From NCBI GenBank assembly GCA_963724645.1, contig CAVRVJ010000003.1:930001-994000 (forward strand): 64,000 nucleotides of DNA, read 5' to 3'. This document shows positions 24,260 to 34,101 of this stretch, one piece after another; the stretch's first letter is position 1; every line of letters begins with the position of its first letter. A model generated the notes under the pieces. That model ran no database searches and was not told the origin of the DNA. It worked only from the letters and a program-made list of their open reading frames with translations. Origin of the DNA: CAVXSP01 sp963724645 (GTDB lineage Bacteria; Acidobacteriota; Vicinamibacteria; Vicinamibacterales; SCN-69-37). The position numbers were made by a program, and so were the translations under genes.

Positions 24260-26350
24260 TTATTTCAGCCCGCGGTGCTCCAGCATCGGCTCGATGACAG
24301 GATCCCGCCCGCGGAACTCGCGGAACATCTTCTCGTAGTCTTCGGTGTTGCCGCGCGAGAGAATCATCTCGCGGAGTCGCTGACCGTTCTTGCGGGTCAG
24401 GCCGCCGTGCTCTTGAAACCACGCGAACGTGTCGTCATCGAGCATCTCGGTCCAGAGGTACGCGTAGTACCCGGCGGCGTAGCCATTGGCCCAGACATGG
24501 AGAAAGTAGCTCGAGCGATACCGTGGGGGCATTTGCGGGAGATCCAGGCCGGTCTTCTCGAGCGCTTCGGTCTCGAAGCGATCGACGTCCTGAGCTGCAG
24601 ATCCGGGCGGCAGCGTGTGCCATTCCATGTCGAGGGCGGCGGCTGCGACAACTTCCGTCACGGCGTATCCCTGATTGAATTTTTCGGCCTTCTTGATCTT
24701 GTCCACCAGGTCGCGCGGCATTGGCGCGCCGGTCTGATAATGGCGCGCGTAGTGCGCGAACACCTTGGGATCGAGCGCCCAGTGCTCGTTGAATTGAGAC
24801 GGAAACTCGACGTAATCGCGCGCGACAGCGGTGCCCGACAGCGTGGGATAGGTCTGGTCGGCGAAAAAGCCGTGGAGCGCGTGGCCGAACTCGTGGAACA
24901 TCGTCGTGACGTCGTCGAAGGTCAGCAGCGCCGCCTGGCCGGGTGACGGCTTGGAAAAGTTCGCGACATTGAAGATAACTGGCTTGGTGCCGAGCAGCTT
25001 CGACTGCCCGACCAGATTGTCCATCCACGCGCCGCCGTTCTTGTTGTCGCGCGCGTAGTAATCGCAATAGAACAGGCCGATGCTCGATCCGTTCGCGTCC
25101 CGCATCTCGAAGACGCGCACGTCCGGATGGTAGACCGGCAGGTCGTATCGTTCCTGAAACGTCACGCCGTACAGCTCACCCGCGGCGTAGAACACGCCAT
25201 CCTGCAGCACGCGGTTCAGCTCGAAATACGGCTTGATCTGGGTGCCATCCAGATCGTACCTGGCCTTCCGCACTTGCTCGGCGCAGAAATCCCAGTCCCA
25301 CGGCTCGAGCGTGAAGCCCCCGTGTTGCTTGTCGATCCACGCCTGGATATCGAGGGCCTCGGCTCTCGCTTTCGCGGTGGCGGCCGGCACGAGTTGCTGA
25401 AGGAACTGCTCGACGCGTTCAGGCGTCTTCGCCATCTGATCTTCCAGCTTCGACGCCGCGTAGTTCGCCTTGCCCAGCAGCCGCGCCTTCTCTGCGCGAA
25501 TCGTTGCCAGCTTGCTGATGGTCTCGCGCGTATCGTTGGCGTCGCCGCGCTCGGCCCGCGTCCAGCTTGCTTTGAACAGCTTCTCGCGGGTCGCACGGTT
25601 CGTGAGCGACCGTAAGGCGTCCTGCTGGGTCGTGTTCTTCAACGGCAGGACCCATTTGCCCTCGAGATTGCGGGACCTGGCCGCCTCAGCCGCCGCATCG
25701 AGATCGGCCTGAGACAGTCCCGACAGCTCCGACAGATCGGTCACGACGAGGGCCGCATCCTTGGCGGCCGCAAGCAGTTGGTTGGTGAACTTCGCGCTGA
25801 GCGAGGCGTCGTCTTCATTCAACTTCTTGAGAGCGGTCTTGTTCGCGTCGGACAGCAGGGCGCCGGCCATCACGAATTGCTGATAGGTCACTTCCAGCAG
25901 GCGTGCCGCTTCCGCGTCCAGCTTCAATCGCGCCCGTTGGCGGTACAGGGTTTCGATCCGGCCGAACAGCTTCGAGTTGAGGAGAATGGCGTCCTGGTGC
26001 GCCGCTAGTTTCGGCGCGACGTTCTCTTCGAGCTTCTGGAGCTCATCGTTCGTATTCGCGCCGGTCAAAGCGTTGAAGACCAACTGAACGCGCGTGAGCG
26101 TCTGCCCGCTGTTTTCGAGGGCCACGAGCGTATTTTCGAACGTGGGCGGCGCGGGATCGTCGGCGATCGCATTGGCCTCCGTCAGGTGCTGCCGCATCCC
26201 TTCTTCGAGCGCGGGCTGAAAATCGGTGTTCTTGATCTTGTCGAACGGCGGCGCCTGAAACGGCAACGAGCTCGGCAGTAGCAGCGGGTTGCCCGCCGTG
26301 TCGGGCGCCTCACCAGCAGATTGCGCGTTGGCGGCCATCATGGATGACAT
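24260..26350 (-). CDS. M3-family metallopeptidase (Dcp/oligopeptidase A type)
   Basis: 696 residues. The zinc site HEFGHALHGFF is at about residues 486-496, with the third ligand Glu in the following helix region (RDYVEFPSQFNEHW). The N-terminal helical domain is normal for peptidyl-dipeptidases. ATG 26350 was chosen because GGAGG (26358-26362) lies seven bases before it; the ATG at 26356 is only one base from that site. The N-terminus MSSMMAANAQSAGEAP resembles the end of a signal peptide but lacks a hydrophobic core, and an in-frame stop lies just upstream, so the enzyme as read would be cytoplasmic. It cleaves short peptides. It interrupts the otherwise plus-strand sugar genes. Confidence 0.92.
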   Translation of the reverse strand: MSSMMAANAQSAGEAPDTAGNPLLLPSSLPFQAPPFDKIKNTDFQPALEEGMRQHLTEANAIADDPAPPTFENTLVALENSGQTLTRVQLVFNALTGANTNDELQKLEENVAPKLAAHQDAILLNSKLFGRIETLYRQRARLKLDAEAARLLEVTYQQFVMAGALLSDANKTALKKLNEDDASLSAKFTNQLLAAAKDAALVVTDLSELSGLSQADLDAAAEAARSRNLEGKWVLPLKNTTQQDALRSLTNRATREKLFKASWTRAERGDANDTRETISKLATIRAEKARLLGKANYAASKLEDQMAKTPERVEQFLQQLVPAATAKARAEALDIQAWIDKQHGGFTLEPWDWDFCAEQVRKARYDLDGTQIKPYFELNRVLQDGVFYAAGELYGVTFQERYDLPVYHPDVRVFEMRDANGSSIGLFYCDYYARDNKNGGAWMDNLVGQSKLLGTKPVIFNVANFSKPSPGQAALLTFDDVTTMFHEFGHALHGFFADQTYPTLSGTAVARDYVEFPSQFNEHWALDPKVFAHYARHYQTGAPMPRDLVDKIKKAEKFNQGYAVTEVVAAAALDMEWHTLPPGSAAQDVDRFETEALEKTGLDLPQMPPRYRSSYFLHVWANGYAAGYYAYLWTEMLDDDTFAWFQEHGGLTRKNGQRLREMILSRGNTEDYEKMFREFRGRDPVIEPMLEHRGLK

Positions 26351-26414
26351 GAACATTCCTCCGCCGGACTGCCTCTTTGCATCCTACCAGCTCCTTCAGT
26401 ACTGTCTGGAGTTC

Positions 26415-27271
<857 letters not shown>

Positions 27272-27272
<1 letters not shown>

Positions 27273-28858
27273 TGGCGCCTCGTCACGTGCTCATCGACGG
27301 AGCGTGGCGGGCGTCGAGATCCACCAGTACGTTTGCCGCGGAGAATCCGGCGACCGGCGGGAGGCTTGACGACGAGTATCCGGTCAGCTCGTGGGCGGAC
27401 TGCGACGCGGCGCTTGCCGCGGCGTCCGCTGCCGCGGCCGTGCTGCGCCGCGCACCCGCGAGTCAGATCGCGGACTTTCTGGACCGGTTCGCCGCCCGGC
27501 TGGATGCCCGTAAAGATGAGCTGGTCGAACAGGCTCACGTCGAGACGGGACTGCCGAAGGCGCCCCGCCTGCGTGACGTAGAGCATCCACGCACGAGCGA
27601 TCAGCTTCGCCAGGCCGCGGCAGCCGCGCTCGAAGGCACGTGGGCCCTCCCAACCATCGACACCAGACTGAACATTCGCTCGTGCCTGGCGCCCATCGGC
27701 CCGGTGGTCGTCTTCGGCCCGAACAACTTTCCGTTCGCGTTCTCGGGCGCCGCCGGCGGTGATTTTGCCGCCGCTGTCGCCGCCGGCAACCCGGTCATCG
27801 CCAAGGGTCACCCGCTTCATCCCGGGACGTCGCGCATGCTGGCGGAAGAGGCGTTCATCGCGGCCGGCGAGACGGGCCTGCCTTCGGGCATGGTGCAATT
27901 GATCTACCGGACCGACCCGTCGTCCGGCCTGAAGCTCGTGGCCGATGCGCGTACCGGTGCGACGGGCTTCACTGGAAGCCGCAGCGCCGGCCTCAAGCTC
28001 AAGGCCGCCGCCGACGCCGCGGGCAAGCCGATTTACGTCGAGCTGTCGAGCATCAATCCGGTGATGATCCTCCCGGGCGCGCTCGTCGAACGCGGCATGA
28101 AGCTCGCCGAGGAGTTTGCGGGAAGCTGCCTGCTCGGCGGCGGGCAATTCTGCACCAATCCGGGGTTCATCGTGCTCTTCGAAGGCGGCACGACGGAAGA
28201 ATTCATCGGCGCCGTGACGCAGCGCTTCGAGGCCGCGCCGCCGCCGCCCCTGCTCTCCTCCGCCGTCGTGCGTTCGCTCTCAGAGAGCGTGAAGCGTCTT
28301 CAGGGTGCGGGTGCCCGGGTGCTCACCGGAGGCGCCGCGTTGCCGCCGCCGGGATGCCGCCACGCCAACACACTGCTTCGAGTGAGCGGACGGGAGTTTC
28401 TTGCGGCATCCGAGGCTCTTCAGACGGAGGCGTTCGGCAGCGCCGCGCTTCTGGTCGTCGCGCGCGACTGTCGCGAATCAGCCGATGTGCTGGACCGGCT
28501 CGAAGGCAATCTGACCGGCGCGATCTATTCGGATTCGCGCGGATCCGACGACGCGTTGTATGAGGAACTGGCCCCGCACCTTCGGCCGCACGTCGGACGC
28601 CTGTTGAATGACAAGATGCCTACCGGCGTGGCCGTGAGTCCGGCCATGAACCACGGCGGCCCGTTCCCTGCGACCGGTCATCCAGGGTTCACCGCAGTCG
28701 GCATCCCGGCCTCGCTGCGCCGGTTCGCGATGCTGCAGTGCTATGACAACGTGCGGCCCGATCGTCTGCCGCCGCTGCTGCGAGATAAGAGTCCGAATGG
28801 CCGCGTCTGGCGGTTTGTCGACGGCTCATTTACGCGGGACGACGTCGCGTCCCGCTGA
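27272..28858 (+). CDS. Aldehyde dehydrogenase, 2,5-dioxovalerate (KGSA) type
   Basis: 528 residues. Catalytic Cys294 lies in GGGQFCTNPGF and the general base Glu257 in YVELSSINP; FGPNNFPFAFS contains the oxyanion Asn and TGFTGSRSAG the NADP site. The combination of GQFCTNPG, VELSSINPV and a C-terminus with AMNHGGPFPAT is typical of the alpha-ketoglutarate-semialdehyde dehydrogenases of pentose and sugar-acid oxidation. The reaction would be 2,5-dioxopentanoate plus NAD(P)+ to 2-oxoglutarate. Its ATG overlaps the FAH gene's TGA (TGATG), giving tight coupling; the next gene follows after 25 bases. Confidence 0.92.
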
Positions 28859-28883
28859 ACTGTTAGAGCGCGAGATCCTCTTC

Positions 28884-29915
28884 ATGCCGTCACTCACCCG
28901 CCGATCGTTCCTCGAGCGTACGGCGTGCGTCGCCGCACTTGCCGGTGCGGTCAACCGGCTGGGCGCCGGCGCGGCACCCGGCATGTTCGTCTCGCTTAAC
29001 GGCGCACTGACCAGCGGCAAGAACGTCGCCTGGCCGGAATTCGCGCGCCTCGCCGCGCGCACCGGATACGGCGGTGTGGACTGGAGCCTCGGCCCCGCCA
29101 GGACGGCCGGTCTCGACGCGACCCGTGCGCTTCTCGCAGAGTTGAAGATCAGGCCGACCATCGTCAGCTTGCCGCTCGCCGGACCTTTTGCCGGCGACGA
29201 CGAGGCATTCAAACAGAAGCTGCCTCAACTCGCCGACGACGCAGCCTTCACGGCGGCGGTCGGCTGCTCGAAGATGATGATGGTGTTGCCGGCCACCAGT
29301 CCCGCGCCCAAGGACGAATATCGCAAACTGGTTCGCGATCGACTGGCAGCAGTTTCAGAAGTCCTTCAGCGCTCGAACATCCGGCTCGGCCTCGAGTTTC
29401 TTGGACCTCTTTATATGCGCATGGGCGGCGCCGGTCCGCGCGGAGCCGCGGCCGCGGCGGCGCCGGCGGCGGGCGGCGCAGCGACGGAGAACGCCGGAGG
29501 CCGGCCCGCGGGACCGCCACGCACGCCGTTCATCTGGACCCTGGCTGAAACGGTTGATCTCGCGAAAGACTGCGGCGCCAACACCGGCGCCGTGTTGGAT
29601 GCGTGGCACTGGCATCATTCCGGCAGCACGGTCAACGACATTCTGGCGGCCGGCAAGTCCCGAATCATCCACGTACATGTCTCCGATGCCAAGCCGGCGC
29701 CGGCCGAAGAGGTGCGCGACAATCAGCGCTGGATGCCTGGCGAAGGCGTCATCGACCTCGTTGGCTTTTTTCAGGCTCTGCAGAAGATCGGCTATGACGA
29801 CGGCGTGAGTCCCGAGCCGCTGGGTCGCGTCACGACAGAGATGTCGGCGGACGACGCGGCGAAACTGGGGCTGGAAACAACGACAACCGTCATGAAGAAG
29901 GCAGGAGTAATCTAG
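28884..29915 (+). CDS. Tat-exported TIM-barrel sugar isomerase/epimerase-like protein
   Basis: 343 residues from ATG 28884. MPSLTRRSFLERTACVAALA is a twin-arginine signal. The barrel shows AARTGYGGVDWSLGPARTAG, RLGLEFLGPLYMRMG (Glu), GAVLDAWHWHHSGS (Asp, His) and RIIHVHVSDAKPAPAEEV (His, Asp), followed by MPGEGVIDLVGFFQALQKIG. An Ala/Gly/Pro-rich stretch of about 30 residues (182-213) interrupts the barrel after the Glu strand and probably forms a disordered loop. It is followed by a GMC oxidoreductase and subunit-3 gene, a grouping also seen in 3-keto-glycoside pathways, so action on an oxidised sugar is likely; that is inference. Confidence 0.87.
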   Translation: MPSLTRRSFLERTACVAALAGAVNRLGAGAAPGMFVSLNGALTSGKNVAWPEFARLAARTGYGGVDWSLGPARTAGLDATRALLAELKIRPTIVSLPLAGPFAGDDEAFKQKLPQLADDAAFTAAVGCSKMMMVLPATSPAPKDEYRKLVRDRLAAVSEVLQRSNIRLGLEFLGPLYMRMGGAGPRGAAAAAAPAAGGAATENAGGRPAGPPRTPFIWTLAETVDLAKDCGANTGAVLDAWHWHHSGSTVNDILAAGKSRIIHVHVSDAKPAPAEEVRDNQRWMPGEGVIDLVGFFQALQKIGYDDGVSPEPLGRVTTEMSADDAAKLGLETTTTVMKKAGVI

Positions 29916-29938
29916 TGGCCTGTCACTAGGAGTCATCG

Positions 29939-31720
29939 ATGACGCAAGCCGAAGCGAACCAGACCGTACACGACGTCGTGATCATCGGTTCGGGCGCCGG
30001 TGGCGGCACGGTCACGAAAGTGTTGACCGATCTAGGCATCTCCGTGCTGCTCATGGAAGCCGGCCCGATGTTGGCGATGTCGGACCTGAAAGAGCACATG
30101 TGGCCCTATCAGGCGCCCAATCGGGGAACCGGCCCGCATGCAGAGGCCTACAGCGGCCGGGCCACCGGCTTCAGCTACAGCGCGACGTTCGGCGGCGCTC
30201 AGCTCGAGGGCGAACCGTACACCGTCGCGCCTGGCAGCGACTTCTCCTGGTTCCGATCTCGCATCCTTGGCGGCCGCACCAATCATTACGGCCGCGTCAC
30301 CCTGCGGTTTGCCGACTACGACTTCAAGCCCTACCAGCGCGACGGCCTGGGCGTGGATTGGCCGATCAGCTACGAGGACCTGTCGCCTTACTACGACAAG
30401 GCCGAGACATTCATCGGCGTCACCGGCAGCGTCGAGCGGATCCGCAGCGCACCCGACGGCATCTTCCAGCCGCCGGCGCCAATGAAGGCGCACGAGGTTC
30501 TGATCAAACACTCGTGCGAAAAGCTCGGCATTCCGTGCGTCCCGTCGCGCCAGGCCGTCATCACGACGCCGAAGAACGGCCGGCCGGCCTGCCATTATTG
30601 CGGCCAGTGCGGCCGCGGCTGCATGACGGCCTCGAACTACGCGGCGAGCTACGTCCAGATCTTTCCGGCCATGCGGACCGGCCGCGTGCAAGTGCTGGCC
30701 AACGCCATGGCGCGCGAGCTCATCACCGACGCCGCCGGCAAAGTCAGCGCGGTTTCGTACATCGACAAGACCACCGGCACAGAACGGCAAGTCCGGTGCC
30801 GCACGGTCGTGCTGGCAGCGAGCGCCTGCGAATCCGCGCGGCTGCTGCTCAATTCAAAGTCGGCGCAGCATCCCCAGGGACTGGCGAATGGCTCCGGCAA
30901 GGTCGGCCATTACCTGATGGACACGGTCGGCTCGAGTCTGTCGGGGCATATCCCGGCGCTCGTGGGGATGCCTCACTACAACTCGGATGGGTACGGCGGC
31001 CACATCTACATTCCGTGGTGGCTGTGGGACAAGAAGGATCTCGGCTTTCCCCGCGGCTATCACGTGGAAATCGGCGGCGGCTTCGGCATGCCCGGCATCG
31101 GCTCCTACCAGGGCGTCGTCAACACCGCCGAAGGCTACGGTCTGAGTTTGAAGAAAGCCATTCGCGACGAATACGGCACCTCGGTCAGCTTCAGCGGCCG
31201 CGGAGAAATGATTCCCAACGAGCAGTCCTACTGCGAGATTGATCCGCAGGTCGTCGATCGCTGGGGCATCCCGGTGCTGCGGTTCCATTGGGCCTGGAGC
31301 GATCACGAACTGAAGCAGGTCGTCCACATGCAGGACACCTTCCGCGCGATCATCGAGGGCATGGGCGGCCGCGTGAACGTGACACCGGCGGTTCAGGGCC
31401 GGGGTCGAGCGGCGGGTCCGGCCGGATCGGCAGCGCCTGCGGCACCTCAAGCGGCTGCTGCGGCGCCCGTGGCGCCGCGTCCGCCGATTTCGCGAGGCGG
31501 CGCGATCATCCACGAAGTCGGCACCGTCCGCATGGGCACCGATCCGCAGACGAGCGTGCTCAATCGATTCTGCCAGGCGCACGACGTGAAGAACCTGTTC
31601 GTGGCCGACGCCGGTCCGTTTGTCGGCAACCCCGACAAGAACCCGACGCACACCATCATCGCGCTCGCCTGGCGAACCGCGGAGTACCTCGCGGAAGAAA
31701 TGAGGAAGGGCAATGTCTGA
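29939..31720 (+). CDS. GMC-family FAD sugar dehydrogenase, large subunit
   Basis: 593 residues. The FAD dinucleotide motif is VIIGSGAGGGTVTKVLTDLG near residues 13-32. Next come GGRTNHYGRVTLRFADYDFK and a CHYCGQCGRGCMTAS cysteine cluster that may bind an iron-sulfur centre or form disulfides. The C-terminal catalytic part is IIHEVGTVRMGTDPQTSVLN with NPTHTIIALAWRTAEYL. A Pro/Ala-rich insert of about 30 residues (near 486-518) precedes the HEVG motif. There is no signal of its own; such large subunits are exported together with a Tat-signal-bearing subunit 3, which is the next gene and overlaps by eight bases. It would oxidise a sugar or polyol hydroxyl and pass electrons to a cytochrome. Confidence 0.92.
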   Translation: MTQAEANQTVHDVVIIGSGAGGGTVTKVLTDLGISVLLMEAGPMLAMSDLKEHMWPYQAPNRGTGPHAEAYSGRATGFSYSATFGGAQLEGEPYTVAPGSDFSWFRSRILGGRTNHYGRVTLRFADYDFKPYQRDGLGVDWPISYEDLSPYYDKAETFIGVTGSVERIRSAPDGIFQPPAPMKAHEVLIKHSCEKLGIPCVPSRQAVITTPKNGRPACHYCGQCGRGCMTASNYAASYVQIFPAMRTGRVQVLANAMARELITDAAGKVSAVSYIDKTTGTERQVRCRTVVLAASACESARLLLNSKSAQHPQGLANGSGKVGHYLMDTVGSSLSGHIPALVGMPHYNSDGYGGHIYIPWWLWDKKDLGFPRGYHVEIGGGFGMPGIGSYQGVVNTAEGYGLSLKKAIRDEYGTSVSFSGRGEMIPNEQSYCEIDPQVVDRWGIPVLRFHWAWSDHELKQVVHMQDTFRAIIEGMGGRVNVTPAVQGRGRAAGPAGSAAPAAPQAAAAAPVAPRPPISRGGAIIHEVGTVRMGTDPQTSVLNRFCQAHDVKNLFVADAGPFVGNPDKNPTHTIIALAWRTAEYLAEEMRKGNV

Positions 31721-32309
31721 CATCTCCAGACGTGAGGTTCTGCGCAGGCTCGCTTTGGCGGTCGCCACGATGGGCGCCGTCGATCGGAGCGCAGCGCAGG
31801 AGGTCCATCAGATGGCCGGCATGGCCGCGGCCTCTGCCGGCGGCGCGTACGTTCCGGCAGCGCTCACGGTCCATGAGTACCGAACACTCGAGCGGCTCAC
31901 GGATCTGATTATTCCCGTCGAGAACGGCGCCCCCGGGGCCGTGGCGGCCGGGGCGGCCGCCTGGATCGATACGCTCCTTGGCGTGAACAGCGACTTGAAG
32001 ACCAGCTATACGAAAGGGCTCGCCTGGCTCGACAGCAGGGCGCAGGCCAAGGGCGCGGCTGACTTCGCGACGGCCTCACCCGCCCAGCAGACAGCGCTGC
32101 TCGATCTCATCGCCTACCGACGTAACCAGTCGCCCGACCTCGATCCGGGCATTCGGTTCTTCACGCTGGCACGTCGCATGACCGTCGACGCGTTCTACAC
32201 CAGCGAAATCGGTATCCGTGACATCGATTATCGCGGCAACACACCAAGAGCGTCATTTCCCGAGCCGACAGAAGCGATCGCGTACACGCTGAAGAAGAGC
32301 AATCTGTAG
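31713..32309 (+). CDS. Gluconate 2-dehydrogenase subunit 3 family protein
   Basis: 198 residues. It begins MSDISRREVLRRLALAVATM, a twin-arginine signal. It then has the subunit-3 pattern EYRTLERLTDLIIPVENGAP, AAAWIDTLL, and a C-terminal FFTLARRMTVDAFYTSEIGI followed by DYRGNTP. The family is the small, Tat-carrying partner of GMC dehydrogenases: it brings the folded FAD subunit across the membrane and stabilises it. The start overlaps the last eight bases of the GMC gene. A second GMC/subunit-3 pair is at 46054-48392. Confidence 0.9.
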   Translation: MSDISRREVLRRLALAVATMGAVDRSAAQEVHQMAGMAAASAGGAYVPAALTVHEYRTLERLTDLIIPVENGAPGAVAAGAAAWIDTLLGVNSDLKTSYTKGLAWLDSRAQAKGAADFATASPAQQTALLDLIAYRRNQSPDLDPGIRFFTLARRMTVDAFYTSEIGIRDIDYRGNTPRASFPEPTEAIAYTLKKSNL

Positions 32310-32320
32310 CGCGAAAAGGT

Positions 32321-34069
32321 CTAGTGAATCTCCGGGTCGGGCGTCTCGACGCCACGGGCAAGGACGTCGAAGTCGCAGCCTTCGTTCGCCTGCGTCATGT
32401 GGCGAACGTAGATCGCGCCGTAACCGCGCAGGTACTTCGGCGGCGGCGGCTGCCAGGCGGCCCGGCGGCGCGCCAACTCGGCGTCCGTGACGCGCAGCGT
32501 CAAGCGGCGCGCAGGCACATCGAGCTCGATCAGATCGCCATCTTCCACCAGCGCCAGCGGTCCTCCCACGAACGACTCAGGTGCGACGTGGAGGACGCAC
32601 GTGCCATAGCTCGTACCGCTCATCCGCGCATCGGAGATGCGCACCATGTCGCGCACTCCTTTTTCGAGCAGCTTCTTCGGAATTGGGAGCTGGCCCCATT
32701 CGGGCATGCCTGGCCCGCCGATCGGCCCGGCGTGCTTGAGCACGAGCACGGTGTTCTCGTCCACAGGCAGATCCGGCACATCGATGCGTGCGGCCATATC
32801 GTTGTAGTCGGCAAAGACGACGGCCGGCCCCGTGTGCCGGTGCAGGCGCGGTTCAGCGGCAGGCGGCTTGATCACCGCTCCGTCCGGCGCGAGATTCCCA
32901 CGCAGCACCGCGAGCGTGTCCGAGCCCACGAGCGCGGTCTTCATTCCCCGAATGACATCGTCATTGAACACCTGCGCCCCGGCGATGTTCTCCCCCAACG
33001 TGCGCCCGTTCGCGGTCAGCGCATTGACATCGAGCAGAGACGCCAGATGGCCGAGCAGCCCCGGCAGCCCGCCGGCGTAATAGAAGTCCTCCATCAGATA
33101 CTCACCCGATGGACGGATGTTCGCGAGAAGCGGGGTCTTCCTGGCGAGCGCATCGAAGTCGTCCAGCGTGAGGGCGATGCCGGCCCGCCTGGCCATGGCA
33201 ATGAGATGGATGGGGGCGTTGGTCGATCCGCCGAGCGCGAGGACCGTGGTGACCGCATTCTGGAACGAAGATGACGTCAGCACGTCGGACGGCTTCAGAT
33301 CCTCCCAGACCATCTCGACAATCCGCCGGCCGGTCGCTGCAGCCATGACAGCGTGACGCGAGTCGGACGCCGGAATCGACGCGGCGCCCGGCAGGGTGAG
33401 TCCAAGCGCCTCGGCCGCGCTGGTCATCGTCGACGCGGTGCCCATGGTCATGCAGTGGCCGGGCGATCGCGCGATCCCCTGCTCGATTTCGCACCACTCG
33501 CGCTCGGTCAGGTTTCCGGCGCGCAGTTCGGCCCAGTACTTCCAGACGTCGGAGCCGGAGCCGAGCGTCGCGCCTCTCCAATTGCCGCGGAGCATCGGAC
33601 CAGCCGGCAGAAAGATCGCCGGCAGGTTCATCGAGGTGGCGCCCATTATCAAGGCAGGGGTCGTCTTGTCGCAGCCGCCCATCAGGACGGCGCCGTCGGC
33701 CGGATAGGACCGCAGGATTTCCTCGGCTTCCATCGCCAGGAAATTGCGGTACAGCATCGTCGACGGCTTTTGAAACACTTCGGACAGCGTCATGGCCGGC
33801 AGTTCCATGGGGAAGCCGCCCGCCTCCCAAATCCCGCGCTTCACGTCCTCGACGCGTTGCTTGAAGTGTGCGTGACAGGGATTGATGTCGCTCCAGGTGT
33901 TGATGATGGCAATGACCGGCTTTCCGGCGTAGTCCGCGCGGTCATACCCCATCTGGGCCGTTCGCGATCGGTGCGCGAACGACCGCAGGTCCTTCACGCC
34001 GTACCAGCGATGGCTGCGCAGATCTTCCGGACGCTTGCGCGCCCATCCATCGAGGGATCGTCTCGTCAT
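32321..34069 (-). CDS. IlvD/Edd-family sugar-acid dehydratase (pentonate type, predicted)
   Basis: 582 residues from ATG 34067-34069 with GGAG six bases upstream. The three cluster-binding cysteines are in place: Cys65 (INTWSDINPCHAHF), Cys133 (MGGCDKTTPA) and Cys206 (SPGHCMTMGTASTM). RISDARMSGTSYGTCVLHVA near the C-terminus is the conserved active-site region. The WSDINPCH and PGHCMTMGTAS variants are typical of D-xylonate/L-arabinonate dehydratases rather than of branched-chain IlvD. The predicted reaction is aldonate to 2-keto-3-deoxy-aldonate plus water. It converges on the GMC operon and would supply the FAH-family enzyme at 26.4 kb. Confidence 0.9.
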   Translation of the reverse strand: MTRRSLDGWARKRPEDLRSHRWYGVKDLRSFAHRSRTAQMGYDRADYAGKPVIAIINTWSDINPCHAHFKQRVEDVKRGIWEAGGFPMELPAMTLSEVFQKPSTMLYRNFLAMEAEEILRSYPADGAVLMGGCDKTTPALIMGATSMNLPAIFLPAGPMLRGNWRGATLGSGSDVWKYWAELRAGNLTEREWCEIEQGIARSPGHCMTMGTASTMTSAAEALGLTLPGAASIPASDSRHAVMAAATGRRIVEMVWEDLKPSDVLTSSSFQNAVTTVLALGGSTNAPIHLIAMARRAGIALTLDDFDALARKTPLLANIRPSGEYLMEDFYYAGGLPGLLGHLASLLDVNALTANGRTLGENIAGAQVFNDDVIRGMKTALVGSDTLAVLRGNLAPDGAVIKPPAAEPRLHRHTGPAVVFADYNDMAARIDVPDLPVDENTVLVLKHAGPIGGPGMPEWGQLPIPKKLLEKGVRDMVRISDARMSGTSYGTCVLHVAPESFVGGPLALVEDGDLIELDVPARRLTLRVTDAELARRRAAWQPPPPKYLRGYGAIYVRHMTQANEGCDFDVLARGVETPDPEIH

Positions 34070-34101
34070 GCCGTCTCCACGAGTATTCTGAGCCCATTTC
34101 A

